A stretch of DNA of 64,000 nucleotides from Flagellimonas lutimaris (GCF_003581615.1 NZ_QXFH01000076.1:62001-126000); one strand, 5' to 3'; counted from the first letter of the stretch, positions 1-9,448 are shown. Notes: generated from the sequence alone by a model not told the origin. Program-made: numbers and translations.

Positions 1-2335
1 AATAGGTGTAACTGAGCCATCCATTTAGATCGCCCCTGTTTTTCTTAAGAAGAAACTCAACTCCGTATGCCTTTCCTTCCCCCTGAAGCACTTCGGTCTC
101 CACATTTTCATTGAGCAGCAAGTCGGCCCCGGTCTTAAAATCGAGTACATCATCCATTCGTTTATAGTACCCTTCCAAGCTCAATTCGTACATATTTTCC
201 TTGAAATTTTTAAAAAATCCCAGGGTAGCCTGATATCCTTTTTGAGGCTTAATATTCAAATCTGAAAGTTTCCAGGTATCAATCGGTGATACCGTGGTAT
301 TATTAGATAGTGTATGAATAAATTGATAGGAATTATTAAAACTTGCCTTCACTGAGAAATCAGGGGTAAACAGATATCTAGCAGAAACTCTTGCTTCTGG
401 CCCACCATAGGTTTTGATGAATTCACCACTATCATAACTTACGGTATCCTGCACGGTAGATTCGCTTCTTGGAGCACCTTCTTGATACGTGTTTTGGGTG
501 GCCTCCCCCATCGCTGCATAAAATGCATATCGTGCTCCTACATTAAAAAGTAGCTTATCCGACACTTTGAATTCATCTCCAATAAAAAGGGCTCCTTCCA
601 AAGCTTGCTCCCGGTCAATGGAAATGGGTTCTACATTAGAGTTTGACCCCTTAGGCTCCACACTGCCCGGTTCCACAGCATAATATTTTGCCGACAGTCC
701 GTAATCTAAAGTATGTACCTCATTTAACCGGGTATTTAGCTTATATCGTAACTCCGATTCGTTTATGGTGTAATCCAGTTCAAAATTACTGTTGCCCTCA
801 TCCTCATAATCAATACCAAAATTATAATTACTGTTGCTCGCCGTTAGCACTCCAGTGCTTTTCTCGCTGAGCTTGTGCGCCCATCTTACCGAACCCAAAC
901 GATTGCTGTAATTGTATAGTGAATCGGAAGTGATACTAAAATTGTCCTTACTATAATAGGCTGTACCGCGGATTTCACTGTTTTCGCTAAACTTATGATG
1001 GTATTTTACGATGCCATCAAAAAAGGAAGCCTCGCTATTGTTCAAGGATTCTTCATCCAGTGCTTTTAAAATCCAATCGGCATAAGCACCGCGCGCACCA
1101 ACAATTAATGATGAAGTATCTTCTTTTATTGGGATTTCCAACGCAAGATTACCGGTAACGGGACCTATGGAACCCTCTCCCGAAATTTTTTCTGTATCCC
1201 CATTTTTGGTCTCAATATCGAGTACCGAAGATAGTCTTCCTCCAAATTCAACCGGTGGCGCACCTTTGTATATGTTCACCTTCTCGGTAGTAAATGGGTT
1301 CAACGCCTGAAATATCCCAAAGAAATGCGTTGGGTTGTAAATGACTGCGTCGTCCAGTAACACCAGGTTTTGGTCGGTTTTTCCACCCCTTACATTTAAT
1401 CCTGTGGCTCCTTCTCCTGCAGACGAAATCCCTGGCAAGGCCTTGGCCACTTCCAAAATATTTCGCTCTCCGAGTACCAACGGTATATCTTTGGATTCTT
1501 CGGAAGTGATTTCCTCACTGCCCGAAACTGCTTCCTCAACATTGCTTACTGCGTCCGCTTCGACAACAACTTCTTGCAACTGCTCTAGACTTTCCTGTAA
1601 TTGTAGATTCAAGCTTCCATCGTTATACATGATTACTTCCCTCTCAGAATCTCGAATTCCCATGGCACTGGTCGAAATAACATTGTAGCCAACCGGTAGC
1701 TCCATCTCATATTCACCTTGCTCGTTTGTGACCGTTACACGACCACTGCCCTTCGCCCTAATGGCCAAATCAGGTATTGGCTCACCTGATACAGCATTGA
1801 CTATTCGTCCGTCCAATGTATAGGTAGGTCTCAAATTTTGCTGATCAGCCTTTCCTATCCTAATTAAAGGAAGCCTTTGTGCCGTTTGTGACACTTCTTG
1901 ATTATAAAATATGGGAGGGGGTAAATTACCACGGTTTTCCACAACAGCAGTATTCCCTGTGGAATCCTCTATTTGATAAAAACTAGGGGGAAGTTCGTCG
2001 TATACTACTGTGTTTTGTAATAAAAACACTCTTTTTTCTTCTTCAAGAATATAAAAATTCAACTGGGTATTGGAAAGAACAGTCTTCAAAATTTCTGAAA
2101 TCGATGTGTTTTCGAAGTCTCTACCTATCTCTAAATCTTCAATCCAATCATCGTGGTAGAAAAATGAATAACTGGATTTATCCTCTAAATCCTTAAAAAA
2201 ATCAGAGGAGGTTCTTGATTCGCCCGAAATAGTAATTGGCGTATTTTGAGAGAAAGTAAACTGCGCGAGTAAAAGGATGGTCAGTAAACTTACCTTCTTC
2301 TTAAAAGAAGAATAAGGTCTAATAAAAAGTGTCAA
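1..2335 (-). CDS. TonB-dependent receptor with STN domain, C-terminus cut by window edge
   Basis: About 778 N-terminal residues are present; the barrel continues past base 1. The only usable start in the open frame is TTG at 2335, with an in-frame stop a few codons upstream, followed by a signal peptide ending in FTFSQ near residue 30. Visible domains in order: STN/secretin-like short domain (about 35-95), carboxypeptidase-like regulatory beta-sandwich (about 170-228, TYTLDGRIVNAVSGEPIPDL), plug (about 270-375, with NVRGGKTDQN and YKGAPPVEFGGRLSS) and the start of the outer-membrane barrel. Family role: energised uptake of a large substrate across the outer membrane. STN domains normally take part in signalling to a FecR/ECF-sigma pair, but no fecR lies on the upstream side here. 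The ligand cannot be inferred. Confidence 0.9.
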   Translation of the reverse strand, partial: MTLFIRPYSSFKKKVSLLTILLLAQFTFSQNTPITISGESRTSSDFFKDLEDKSSYSFFYHDDWIEDLEIGRDFENTSISEILKTVLSNTQLNFYILEEEKRVFLLQNTVVYDELPPSFYQIEDSTGNTAVVENRGNLPPPIFYNQEVSQTAQRLPLIRIGKADQQNLRPTYTLDGRIVNAVSGEPIPDLAIRAKGSGRVTVTNEQGEYEMELPVGYNVISTSAMGIRDSEREVIMYNDGSLNLQLQESLEQLQEVVVEADAVSNVEEAVSGSEEITSEESKDIPLVLGERNILEVAKALPGISSAGEGATGLNVRGGKTDQNLVLLDDAVIYNPTHFFGIFQALNPFTTEKVNIYKGAPPVEFGGRLSSVLDIETKNGDTEKISGEGSIGPVTGNLALEIPIKEDTSSLIVGARGAYADWILKALDEESLNNSEASFFDGIVKYHHKFSENSEIRGTAYYSKDNFSITSDSLYNYSNRLGSVRWAHKLSEKSTGVLTASNSNYNFGIDYEDEGNSNFELDYTINESELRYKLNTRLNEVHTLDYGLSAKYYAVEPGSVEPKGSNSNVEPISIDREQALEGALFIGDEFKVSDKLLFNVGARYAFYAAMGEATQNTYQEGAPRSESTVQDTVSYDSGEFIKTYGGPEARVSARYLFTPDFSVKASFNNSYQFIHTLSNNTTVSPIDTWKLSDLNIKPQKGYQATLGFFKNFKENMYELSLEGYYKRMDDVLDFKTGADLLLNENVETEVLQGEGKAYGVEFLLKKNRGDLNGWLSYTY

Positions 2336-2512
2336 TGGTTTGTTGAATTAGCTTACGACAATTTAACAAAAAATCAATAGGTTGTTTAAATTAGCATATT
2401 AAAATTTTATTCTTTCTTAGAAAAATTAGAAATCTTTAAATTTTCATCAAGAAGAGTGTTAGATTATCAAAGAACAATAACTTGAATCAAAAAATCCAAC
2501 TAAACCAATTAC

Positions 2513-4120
2513 ATGAAGACTCTAAAAACTAAAACTTTACTAACTATTTGTTTCCTACTGGGATTCTATTCCAATGCTCAAATTGAAAAGGCACCTCCCA
2601 GAGCTGAAGGTGAAGGCCCATGGTCACAACTGATTATACGGGGTGTTACTGTAATCGACGGCACCCTATCTCCTCCTATTGGCCCCGTTGATATTGTAGT
2701 AGAAAACAACCGCATTGCCTCAGTGCAGGTGGTCGGTTTCCCGGGAATGGACATTAATCCCGATAGAAGACCCAAACTAAAACCCGGCGGAAAAGAACTC
2801 AATGCGGAAGGAATGTACCTGCTCCCAGGATTTGTCGACACCCATGCCCATATAGGCGGTACTTCGCAAGGAACTCCTGCTGAATACGTTTACAAATTAT
2901 GGATGGGGCACGGTATTACCACCATTTGTGACCCAGGTGCCGGAAACGGAATTGATTGGGTATTGGACCAAAAAGAAAAAAGTGCCAAAAACGAAATCAC
3001 TGCTCCAAGAATCCAAGCATATAATTGGTTTGGCAACAGTTTGAACGGTGAACGTCGCCGTGCAGATATTACTACTCCTGAAGCTGCTCGGGAATGGGTG
3101 AGGGCCAACGCTAAAAAAGGCGCCGATGGTATAAAGTTTGGAGGTGGTTTGCCAGAAGTAATGACTGCTGCTTTAGATGAAAACAAAAAATTAGGGCTTC
3201 GCTCCAAAACCCATCATGCCCAATTGTACGTAGGCAGATGGAACGTGTTGAACAGTGCCAGAGCTGGTCTCACTTCCATGGAACACTGGTACGGATTGCC
3301 AGAGGCTATGTTCGACGATAGAACGGTTCAAAACTATTCTTTGGATTACAATTACCAAAACGAACAAGATCGGTTTGGTGAAGCCGGTCAATTGTGGGCT
3401 CAGGCCGCAAAACCGTTTTCAGATAAATGGAATGCGGTTATGGACGAACTTATTGCCTTGGATTTTTCCATCTCGCCCACCATGGTTATTTACGAAGCCA
3501 ACAGAGACTTGCAACGAGCTAGACGGGCCGAATGGCATGAGGAATACACGCTTCCATCCCTTTGGGAATTTTACGCTCCAAGTAGACAGTCACATGGTTC
3601 CTACTGGCATTATTGGGGCACCGAGCAAGAAATTGACTGGAAAGAAAACTATAAACTTTGGATGACCTTCTTGAACGAATATAAAAACAGAGGTGGTAGA
3701 GTTACCATTGGTACGGATGCCGGGTTTATTTATCAACTTTACGGTTTTGCCTACCCAAGGGAAATGGAACTTATGCGTGAGGCAGGTTTTCATCCATTGG
3801 AGGTAATCAAGGCTGCCACATTGAATGGAGCTGAAGCGCTTGGCATGGATGATGAAATAGGAACCGTTAAAGTAGGAAAGCTGGCAGATTTTGTAATCAT
3901 CGAAGAAAACCCGTTGGAAAACCTAAAGGCTTTATATGGAACAGGTGCCATCCAATTACAAGAGAACAATACCATTGAACGGGTTGGTGGAGTAAAGTAC
4001 ACCATTAAGGACGGTATTATTTATGATGCCAAGCAACTATTGGAAGATGTAAAGAAAATTGTAGAAGAAGCTAAAGCGGAATCCAATTTTAAAATAGTAC
4101 AGCCTGGGATAAAGCCATAG
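2513..4120 (+). CDS. Exported amidohydrolase family protein (imidazolonepropionase-like)
   Basis: 535 residues with a signal peptide ending SNAQ at about residue 23, so periplasmic. The metal-dependent amidohydrolase fold is shown by the HxH motif in GFVDTHAHIGG (H111, H113), a candidate carbamylated lysine K208 in DGIKFGGG, H234/H235 in KTHHA, H258 in SMEHWYG and D402 in GTDAG. The N-terminal strand block (GVTVIDG) and the C-terminal GTVKVGKLADFVI block are the usual composite beta-sandwich of the family. Such proteins hydrolyse C-N bonds in cyclic amides or dipeptides; the substrate here is unknown. It is transcribed alone and divergently from the TonB receptor, and a hairpin terminator follows at 4153. 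Confidence 0.85.
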   Translation: MKTLKTKTLLTICFLLGFYSNAQIEKAPPRAEGEGPWSQLIIRGVTVIDGTLSPPIGPVDIVVENNRIASVQVVGFPGMDINPDRRPKLKPGGKELNAEGMYLLPGFVDTHAHIGGTSQGTPAEYVYKLWMGHGITTICDPGAGNGIDWVLDQKEKSAKNEITAPRIQAYNWFGNSLNGERRRADITTPEAAREWVRANAKKGADGIKFGGGLPEVMTAALDENKKLGLRSKTHHAQLYVGRWNVLNSARAGLTSMEHWYGLPEAMFDDRTVQNYSLDYNYQNEQDRFGEAGQLWAQAAKPFSDKWNAVMDELIALDFSISPTMVIYEANRDLQRARRAEWHEEYTLPSLWEFYAPSRQSHGSYWHYWGTEQEIDWKENYKLWMTFLNEYKNRGGRVTIGTDAGFIYQLYGFAYPREMELMREAGFHPLEVIKAATLNGAEALGMDDEIGTVKVGKLADFVIIEENPLENLKALYGTGAIQLQENNTIERVGGVKYTIKDGIIYDAKQLLEDVKKIVEEAKAESNFKIVQPGIKP

Positions 4121-4152
4121 CAATCAACATAGTATTAATGAATCAAAATAGG

Positions 4153-4181
4153 ACGGCAACTTTAAGGTTGCCGTTTTCTTT
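4153..4181 (+). terminator. Intrinsic terminator after the amidohydrolase gene
   Basis: An 8-bp perfect stem (ACGGCAAC / GTTGCCGT) with loop TTTAAG is followed by TTTCTTTCT. It lies between convergent genes and has its T-rich tail on the plus strand only. Confidence 0.8.
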
Positions 4182-4184
4182 CTC

Positions 4185-4787
4185 TTATTTTTCCAAGGAA
4201 TCCAATATTCGCTGTGCTTCCTTCAGCTCCAACTGGAGCTTCTCATTTTCCAAAATATATTGGTCCCGTAATTGGTTCATTTTACGTTCAAACTCATCGG
4301 CAGGCACATAGTCCGGTTCCAAAAGGGTTTCTTTAAAAATACTGACAATAGTAAACAAAAAGCTGACTGATATAGCGGAAATAAGGCCAATAAGTAACAT
4401 TTTTTCCCGCTTTGAATTGGAAGACCTCTTCTTAAGCAGCTTCTTTTCTTCTATGGAAAGTTTGGGCGTACTGGATAATTGACCCAAAAAGGTATCCCAT
4501 TTTTCTTCTTCCTTTACGTAGAGATTCATAAACCCTCCTTCATCCAAAAAATCTTGGGTACTCGGAGTAGATGCGAGCATAAATATATCCATCCCGTTTC
4601 CGCTCATAACGTCCAATAGCTCTGGGTCTTGATTCTGAATTTCCTTAACCAACTTCTGGACATATTCCAGACTGTAGTTTGGTCTCAAAAATTCATCATA
4701 AAGGGTTTGGGTCTCAAAGTAATCACTTCGCTCCAAAGCATATTCCAAAAAACGATCTTTCAGTTCGGCCTTAAAAAATTCGCTCAT
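4185..4787 (-). CDS. Hypothetical single-pass membrane protein with C-terminal coiled coil
   Basis: 200 residues, not a family I recognise. The N-terminal 120 residues are charged and soluble-looking (FFKAELKDRFLEYALERS, then an acidic stretch). A basic segment KKRSSNSKREK precedes one transmembrane helix at about 130-151, and the C-terminal 165-198 is Glu/Lys/Leu-rich and likely coiled coil. By the positive-inside rule the N-terminus should be cytoplasmic and the coiled coil periplasmic. It stands alone between a convergent amidohydrolase gene and the clpS operon end, with its own start region (no strong Shine-Dalgarno). Confidence 0.7.
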   Translation of the reverse strand: MSEFFKAELKDRFLEYALERSDYFETQTLYDEFLRPNYSLEYVQKLVKEIQNQDPELLDVMSGNGMDIFMLASTPSTQDFLDEGGFMNLYVKEEEKWDTFLGQLSSTPKLSIEEKKLLKKRSSNSKREKMLLIGLISAISVSFLFTIVSIFKETLLEPDYVPADEFERKMNQLRDQYILENEKLQLELKEAQRILDSLEK

Positions 4788-4928
4788 TTTTCAGAATGGA
4801 TGGTTAACTGTTGTTTTTTCTTGTTTAGGTTAATTTTAAAAAGAATGGGGCTGTCAGTTATTTTTATTCAAGGCAAAGAATTCATGGAGATATTATTTTG
4901 AAACTGGACCAATAAACGTACATAAATA

Positions 4929-5204
4929 TTACATGATCTCCGCACTCAATCCAGCTTGTAAAAGTTTGCTGCATTTTGGTTTCAGGATAGAATACTCACC
5001 TGTTTTAACCGTACACTTACCATTATAATGCACGATCAAGGAGCATTGTTCGGCCTGCTCCGGAGTATGCTCACAAACTTTGATGAGGGTTTCTATAACG
5101 TGGTCAAAAGTATTTACATCATCGTTAAATAGAACTATTTCGTGCTCCTTTACGGTCTCTTCTTCCAGAAGGACATCTTCCAATTCTTTTTCTTTAGTGC
5201 CCAT
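4929..5204 (-). CDS. clpS: ATP-dependent Clp protease adaptor ClpS
   Basis: 91 residues. The core carries the ClpS signature LFNDDVNTFDHVIETLIKV (about 25-43), followed by the helix with EHTPEQAEQCSLIVHYNGKC. ClpS binds N-degron substrates and hands them to ClpA/ClpC-ClpP for degradation in the cytoplasm. It is the last gene of a minus-strand run and lies 23 bases downstream of prmA, a neighbourhood common in Bacteroidota. Length and motif fit the family without oddity. Confidence 0.93.
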   Translation of the reverse strand: MGTKEKELEDVLLEEETVKEHEIVLFNDDVNTFDHVIETLIKVCEHTPEQAEQCSLIVHYNGKCTVKTGEYSILKPKCSKLLQAGLSAEIM

Positions 5205-5227
5205 AATTTATTGGAGTTTACGTCTTT

Positions 5228-6061
5228 CTAATTTACATATTTTGCTGAAACCCAGTTGTTCTTCTCCAGATTTTTTTCAAATTCCAAACCATAGGCTGCA
5301 CATTTTGAAGAAATTGCATCTAAATCCCCTAAATAGAAGCCACTTAAAAACAGAGCTCCTCCTTTTTTAAGGCAATTTGCGTAAATAGGAATATCCTCCA
5401 GAAGAATATTCCGGTTGATATTGGCCAATATAATATCATATTTTTTCCCTTCCAACAAGCTACTATCCCCTTGATAAGCTTTAATATCCGAACAGTGATT
5501 CCGGTCGACATTTTCTTGGGTATTCAAAAAGCACCATTCATCAATATCGATGGCTTCCACATCACCAGCACCCCGTTTTTTGGCCAAAATGGCCAAAACA
5601 CCTGTTCCGCAGCCCATATCCAAGACCGATTTTCCTTCAAAATCATTATCCAAAATATGCTGCAACATCATATGCGTAGTTTCGTGATGCCCTGTTCCAA
5701 AGCTCATTTTGGGTTCTATGACGATATCGTAATCTATATCAACAGCTTTATGAAATGGTGCACGGACCATACATTTTTCACCAACAATAATGGGGTGAAA
5801 GTTTTTTTCCCACTCGGCGTTCCAGTTCTGTTGTTCAATCTCCTTCTTGGTCCAGCTGATTTCAAAATTTGGATTTTGGAACACAAAAAGGTCTTCCAAC
5901 ATATCTTCTTTCCATTCGGATTTAAGGATATAGGCCAAAAGACCTGTTTCGTTTTCCACAAAACTTTCGAAACCCAATTCTCCCAACTCCGCAATCAAAA
6001 TGTCGGTTGCGGGTTGGAGCGGGGTTATCTTAAAATCGTATTCGAGGTAGACCAAAGACAT
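5228..6061 (-). CDS. prmA: Ribosomal protein L11 methyltransferase
   Basis: 277 residues. S-adenosylmethionine-binding motif I is VLDMGCGTGVLAILA (about 146-160). The PrmA-specific FGTGHHETT lies at 121-129, and the catalytic-region motif DIILANINRNIL comes near residue 213. The enzyme trimethylates ribosomal protein L11. It sits 3 bases downstream of tpiA and 23 bases upstream of clpS, so it is very probably cotranscribed. The N-terminal recognition domain is short, as usual in this phylum. Confidence 0.93.
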   Translation of the reverse strand: MSLVYLEYDFKITPLQPATDILIAELGELGFESFVENETGLLAYILKSEWKEDMLEDLFVFQNPNFEISWTKKEIEQQNWNAEWEKNFHPIIVGEKCMVRAPFHKAVDIDYDIVIEPKMSFGTGHHETTHMMLQHILDNDFEGKSVLDMGCGTGVLAILAKKRGAGDVEAIDIDEWCFLNTQENVDRNHCSDIKAYQGDSSLLEGKKYDIILANINRNILLEDIPIYANCLKKGGALFLSGFYLGDLDAISSKCAAYGLEFEKNLEKNNWVSAKYVN

Positions 6062-6064
6062 TAT

Positions 6065-6814
6065 TTAAATTGCCTTGATAATATCCGTAAAATCACTAGC
6101 CACCAAAGAAGCTCCACCAATCAAGCCACCATCAACATCTGGCTTAGAAAAAATCTCAGCTGCATTGGCAGGTTTTACACTTCCTCCGTAAAGTATGGAA
6201 ACCTCATCAGCAATGGATGAATTGAATCCATCGGCAATGGTTTTTCTAATGAATGCGTGCATTTCCTGAGCTTGCTCTGGACTGGCAGTTTCACCTGTAC
6301 CAATAGCCCAAACAGGCTCATAAGCAAGTACTATTTTGCTCCATGCGCTGGCATCCAATTCAAAAAGTGCATTTTTTAATTGGCTTTCCACGACGGAAAA
6401 GTGGTTGTCGGATTTTCTATCTTCCAACTCTTCACCAAAACAAAAAATAACCTTTAAATCTTTTTCGATAGCCGTCTTTACCTTTTTTGCCAACAAGGCA
6501 TCATCTTCACCAAAATAAGCGCGTCTTTCGGAATGTCCAAGAATTACAACATCCACGCCCAAGCTAAGTAACATATCAGCTGAAATCTCTCCAGTATATG
6601 CTCCACTTTCTGCAAAGTGCATGTTTTGTGCAGCAACTTGTATTGTTGAATCTTGAAGTGCAGTTTTAGCTGCCTGAAGATTGACAAACGTAGGCGCTAC
6701 AATTACATCGGCATCGGTATCTGGCAGTTTGGCGGAAAGCTCCGCTAACAATTCCTCTGTTTCCTTAAGGGTCTTGTTCATCTTCCAGTTTCCTGCTACA
6801 ATCTTTGTTCTCAT
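6065..6814 (-). CDS. tpiA: Triose-phosphate isomerase
   Basis: 249 residues, the normal length. Catalytic residues are all visible: N9 and K11 in AGNWKMNKT, H94 in ILGHSERR and E166 in LAYEPVWAIGTG; the phosphate-gripping GGSVKPANA and GGLIGGASL loops are near the C-terminus. It interconverts dihydroxyacetone phosphate and glyceraldehyde 3-phosphate in glycolysis and gluconeogenesis. It lies between the BT_3928-type gene (27-base gap) and prmA (3-base gap) in one operon. Confidence 0.96.
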   Translation of the reverse strand: MRTKIVAGNWKMNKTLKETEELLAELSAKLPDTDADVIVAPTFVNLQAAKTALQDSTIQVAAQNMHFAESGAYTGEISADMLLSLGVDVVILGHSERRAYFGEDDALLAKKVKTAIEKDLKVIFCFGEELEDRKSDNHFSVVESQLKNALFELDASAWSKIVLAYEPVWAIGTGETASPEQAQEMHAFIRKTIADGFNSSIADEVSILYGGSVKPANAAEIFSKPDVDGGLIGGASLVASDFTDIIKAI

Positions 6815-6841
6815 GTTATTAGGTTTTTCTTAGTGTTATGT

Positions 6842-7936
6842 TTAGAAAGTAAGTTCGTCAAAATCGTTATAGTGCACCTTTTGTTGAATAGTGCCTTTAC
6901 TGAGGACCAAAATCGCTGGATTGGAACGAACTATAGTCTTTAAGGTGGTTTCGTCGGTAAAATAAAACTCGAAATCCAAGCCGTAGGTATTTATCAAATT
7001 ATTGGCCATATCGCTACTCGAAGCGGACATTCCAATTACTTTGTACCCTTTCTGTTTTGCTCCGGCGGTAACTTTGGCAACTTCCTCAAAAGCTTCATAG
7101 TTACTTTTTGCCATATCATAAGCAATCACCATCACCAACTTATCTTCTTCCAACAATTCAGGTGCATAATCTTGACCTTCCTGCTCAATAGTAAAATCGT
7201 GGATGGGCGGTTCGTATCCTTCTTGAATTTCGGTGGTTTCCACATCAATGAATTCTCCATCAATCGAAGGATAATCACCTTCTGTAATATAAATTTTATC
7301 TTCTCCGTTTACCTTAAAACGCCAAGCATATTCATAAATGGGTTGTGCCGCACCTTCGGGAACAGACATTCCTTCTTGAATATTCGCGCCAATTTTATAG
7401 GGCCTAAAATCCACCGAAGGCAAATGGGCCAAGACATGATTGGCAAACAGCATACAGGCCAACAGGGCCACGCCGCCAACAATCCAGTTGGTTTTGGGGT
7501 TAAACAATGGAGTGACATATTTTCTGCCTAAGAACAGAATCAAAATAAACACCAGTAAAATCACATCTTTGGTGAAGGATTCCCATGGCGTTAGTTTTAT
7601 AGCGTCTCCAAAACATCCACAATCCGTTACTTTATTAAAGTAGGCCGAATAAAAAGTAAGGAAGGTAAAGAAGATAATCATGAGCAAAAGGCTCCAAACG
7701 GTAAATTTTGGTTTAAAGCCCACAAGCAGCAACACGCCCAAAATCACCTCAACAATTACCACAAAAATGGAAATTCCTAATGCTAATGGCGTTAAAAAGG
7801 TCAAATCAAGAACGCTGGGGCTAAAATATTCTTCCAGTTTGAAAGAAAAGCCCATAGGGTCGTTCAGTTTTATCAATCCACTGATAATGAACAACACCCC
7901 TACAATCATTCTGGATATCCAAACAATGTATTTCAT
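6842..7936 (-). CDS. BT_3928-type DoxX/MauE-like membrane protein with C-terminal thioredoxin-like domain
   Basis: 364 residues. The first 165 or so hold four hydrophobic helices in a DoxX/MauE-like arrangement (WISRMIVGVLFIISGLIKL... and ADCGCFGDAIKLTPWESF-type loop), then a periplasmic portion. The C-terminal half (about 240-360) reads like a thioredoxin-fold domain (DKLVMVIAYDM, YKVIGMSAS, NPAILVLSKGTI) but has no CxxC. The family is conserved in Bacteroidota between DUF1599 and tpiA; its biochemical role is not established, though MauE/DoxX relatives are linked to quinone or disulfide redox chemistry. The start overlaps the DUF1599 stop by 4 bases, indicating translational coupling. Confidence 0.85.
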   Translation of the reverse strand: MKYIVWISRMIVGVLFIISGLIKLNDPMGFSFKLEEYFSPSVLDLTFLTPLALGISIFVVIVEVILGVLLLVGFKPKFTVWSLLLMIIFFTFLTFYSAYFNKVTDCGCFGDAIKLTPWESFTKDVILLVFILILFLGRKYVTPLFNPKTNWIVGGVALLACMLFANHVLAHLPSVDFRPYKIGANIQEGMSVPEGAAQPIYEYAWRFKVNGEDKIYITEGDYPSIDGEFIDVETTEIQEGYEPPIHDFTIEQEGQDYAPELLEEDKLVMVIAYDMAKSNYEAFEEVAKVTAGAKQKGYKVIGMSASSSDMANNLINTYGLDFEFYFTDETTLKTIVRSNPAILVLSKGTIQQKVHYNDFDELTF

Positions 7937-8475
7937 TCTTCTTTGCTTAAATGTATGAGTGCGAAAACCGCATAATTAACCATATCTTGATAGTTGGCGT
8001 CCACACCTTCGCTTACCAAGGTAGCCCCTTGGTTGTCTTCAATCTGTTTTACTCTTAGCAACTTTTGCAAAATCAAATCAGTCAGCGAACTAACCCGCAT
8101 ATCGCGCCAAGCCTCGCCATAATCATGATTTTTATCCTCCATCAATTTTTTGGTGATAGCGACTTCCTCATCATAAAGGGCAATGGCTTCGTTGGCATTA
8201 AGGTCTGGCTGTTCCACAACCCCTTTTTTGATTTGGATAAGTGCCATTATGGAATAATTGATAATCCCGATAAACTCGGAACGCTCATCCTCATCCACTT
8301 TCCTCACCTCGTTCTGTTGTAGACCACGAATGCGTTGTGCCTTTATAAAAATTTGATCTGTTAAGGATGGTAACCTCAGGATTCGCCAAGCAGTGCCATA
8401 ATCCTTTGCTTTTTTTAAAAACAATTCCCGGCAAGTCTGTATCACCGCATCGTATTGTTGGGAAGTATGCTGCAT
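7933..8475 (-). CDS. DUF1599 domain protein
   Basis: 180 residues built from two tandem copies of one motif. Residues 8-86 and 101-177 each contain DYGxAWRxxRxxSLTD (24-40 and 117-133), followed by a helix ending in an N-Y-x-x-x-A-L-I signature (INYSIMALI and VNYAVFALI). This internal duplication is the DUF1599 family pattern. Function is unknown; it is a soluble, mostly helical protein. It is the first gene of the DUF1599-BT_3928-tpiA-prmA-clpS operon and is divergent from folP. Confidence 0.88.
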   Translation of the reverse strand: MQHTSQQYDAVIQTCRELFLKKAKDYGTAWRILRLPSLTDQIFIKAQRIRGLQQNEVRKVDEDERSEFIGIINYSIMALIQIKKGVVEQPDLNANEAIALYDEEVAITKKLMEDKNHDYGEAWRDMRVSSLTDLILQKLLRVKQIEDNQGATLVSEGVDANYQDMVNYAVFALIHLSKEE

Positions 8476-8534
8476 GTATTGTTGCTAATTTGCGTAAATT
8501 TCGTCCAACTTGTTTGTGCTTAAAAGCACTTTGC

Positions 8535-8542
8535 CAAAGATA
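8535..8542 (-). promoter_or_regulatory. Candidate -7 box (TATCTTTG) for the DUF1599-tpiA-clpS operon
   Basis: Read on the minus strand the sequence is TATCTTTG, a perfect match to the Bacteroidota TAnnTTTG element, about 60 bases upstream of the DUF1599 start. No well-spaced TTG -33 element is obvious. Confidence 0.5.
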
Positions 8543-8570
8543 ATGAAACCCAACAAAGCAGATATTTTTT

Positions 8571-9404
8571 ATGACCATAAACTGCAAAGGTGAACTCGTA
8601 GACCTAATATCGCCCAAAGTAATGGGCATTCTCAACCTTACTCCCGACTCTTTTTTTGATGGCGGAAAGTATAAGGATGAGAGCTCCATCCTCACAAAGG
8701 TTGAATATATGCTCGACCATGGCGCCACTTTTATTGATATGGGCGCCTACAGTTCAAGGCCCGGTGCAGACCATGTTTCAGAGGATGAAGAATTGCAAAG
8801 AATGATTCCTGTAATCGACCTCATCTTGAAAAAATTTCCGGAGACCTTGATTTCCATCGACACATTCCGAAGTAAAGTTGCCGCGGAAAGCATTGAGCAC
8901 GGTGCAGCGATCATCAATGATATTGCCGCGGGGAATTTGGATAAAAATATGTTTGCCATCATTGCCAAATATCAAGTTCCCTATATTATGATGCATATGA
9001 AAGGTACGCCACAATCCATGCAGAAAGAAGCTACCTATGATAACTTGATCAATGATCTTAGGTTTTATTTTTCAGAAAAAATAAAGGAGACGACTTCCAA
9101 AAAAATCAATGACATTATTATTGACCCAGGCTTTGGCTTTGCCAAGACTACGGATCAAAACTACACCCTACTGAACCATTTGGATATGTTTCAAACCTTT
9201 GGTTTGCCCATTTTGATTGGTTTAAGCAGAAAGTCAATGGTGTATAAAATTTTGGAGTCATCACCACAAGAAGCATTGAACGGCACCACAGCACTCCATA
9301 CAGTCGCCCTTTTAAAAGGCGCCAACATTATTCGGGCCCACGATGCAAAAGAAGCGTCAGAATGTATTAAACTTGTGGAAGCTTTGAAAGAGAACGCACT
9401 CTGA
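8571..9404 (+). CDS. folP: Dihydropteroate synthase
   Basis: 277 residues. The family signature KVMGILNLTPDSFFDGG is at about 16-32, followed by IDMGAYSSRPGA (pterin/pABA site), SIDTFRS, IINDIAAG, IIIDPGFGFAKT and the final RAHD. It condenses 6-hydroxymethyl-7,8-dihydropterin diphosphate with p-aminobenzoate in folate synthesis and is the sulfonamide target. It is first in a plus-strand run with cdaA; folE, another pterin-related gene, lies 20 kb away. Confidence 0.95.
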   Translation: MTINCKGELVDLISPKVMGILNLTPDSFFDGGKYKDESSILTKVEYMLDHGATFIDMGAYSSRPGADHVSEDEELQRMIPVIDLILKKFPETLISIDTFRSKVAAESIEHGAAIINDIAAGNLDKNMFAIIAKYQVPYIMMHMKGTPQSMQKEATYDNLINDLRFYFSEKIKETTSKKINDIIIDPGFGFAKTTDQNYTLLNHLDMFQTFGLPILIGLSRKSMVYKILESSPQEALNGTTALHTVALLKGANIIRAHDAKEASECIKLVEALKENAL

Positions 9405-9448
9405 TCAAGGGTTCTTCTATTTTTGCTAATTTTACAAAAACGCTGCGG

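Noticed and set aside
1341-1688. 115-codon plus-strand frame inside the TonB receptor gene
   Set aside because: The minus-strand frame encodes the recognisable plug region; the plus frame has no domain-like content.
5471-6220. 249-codon plus-strand frame opposite prmA and tpiA
   Set aside because: It spans two well-identified enzymes on the other strand and has no coherent protein pattern.
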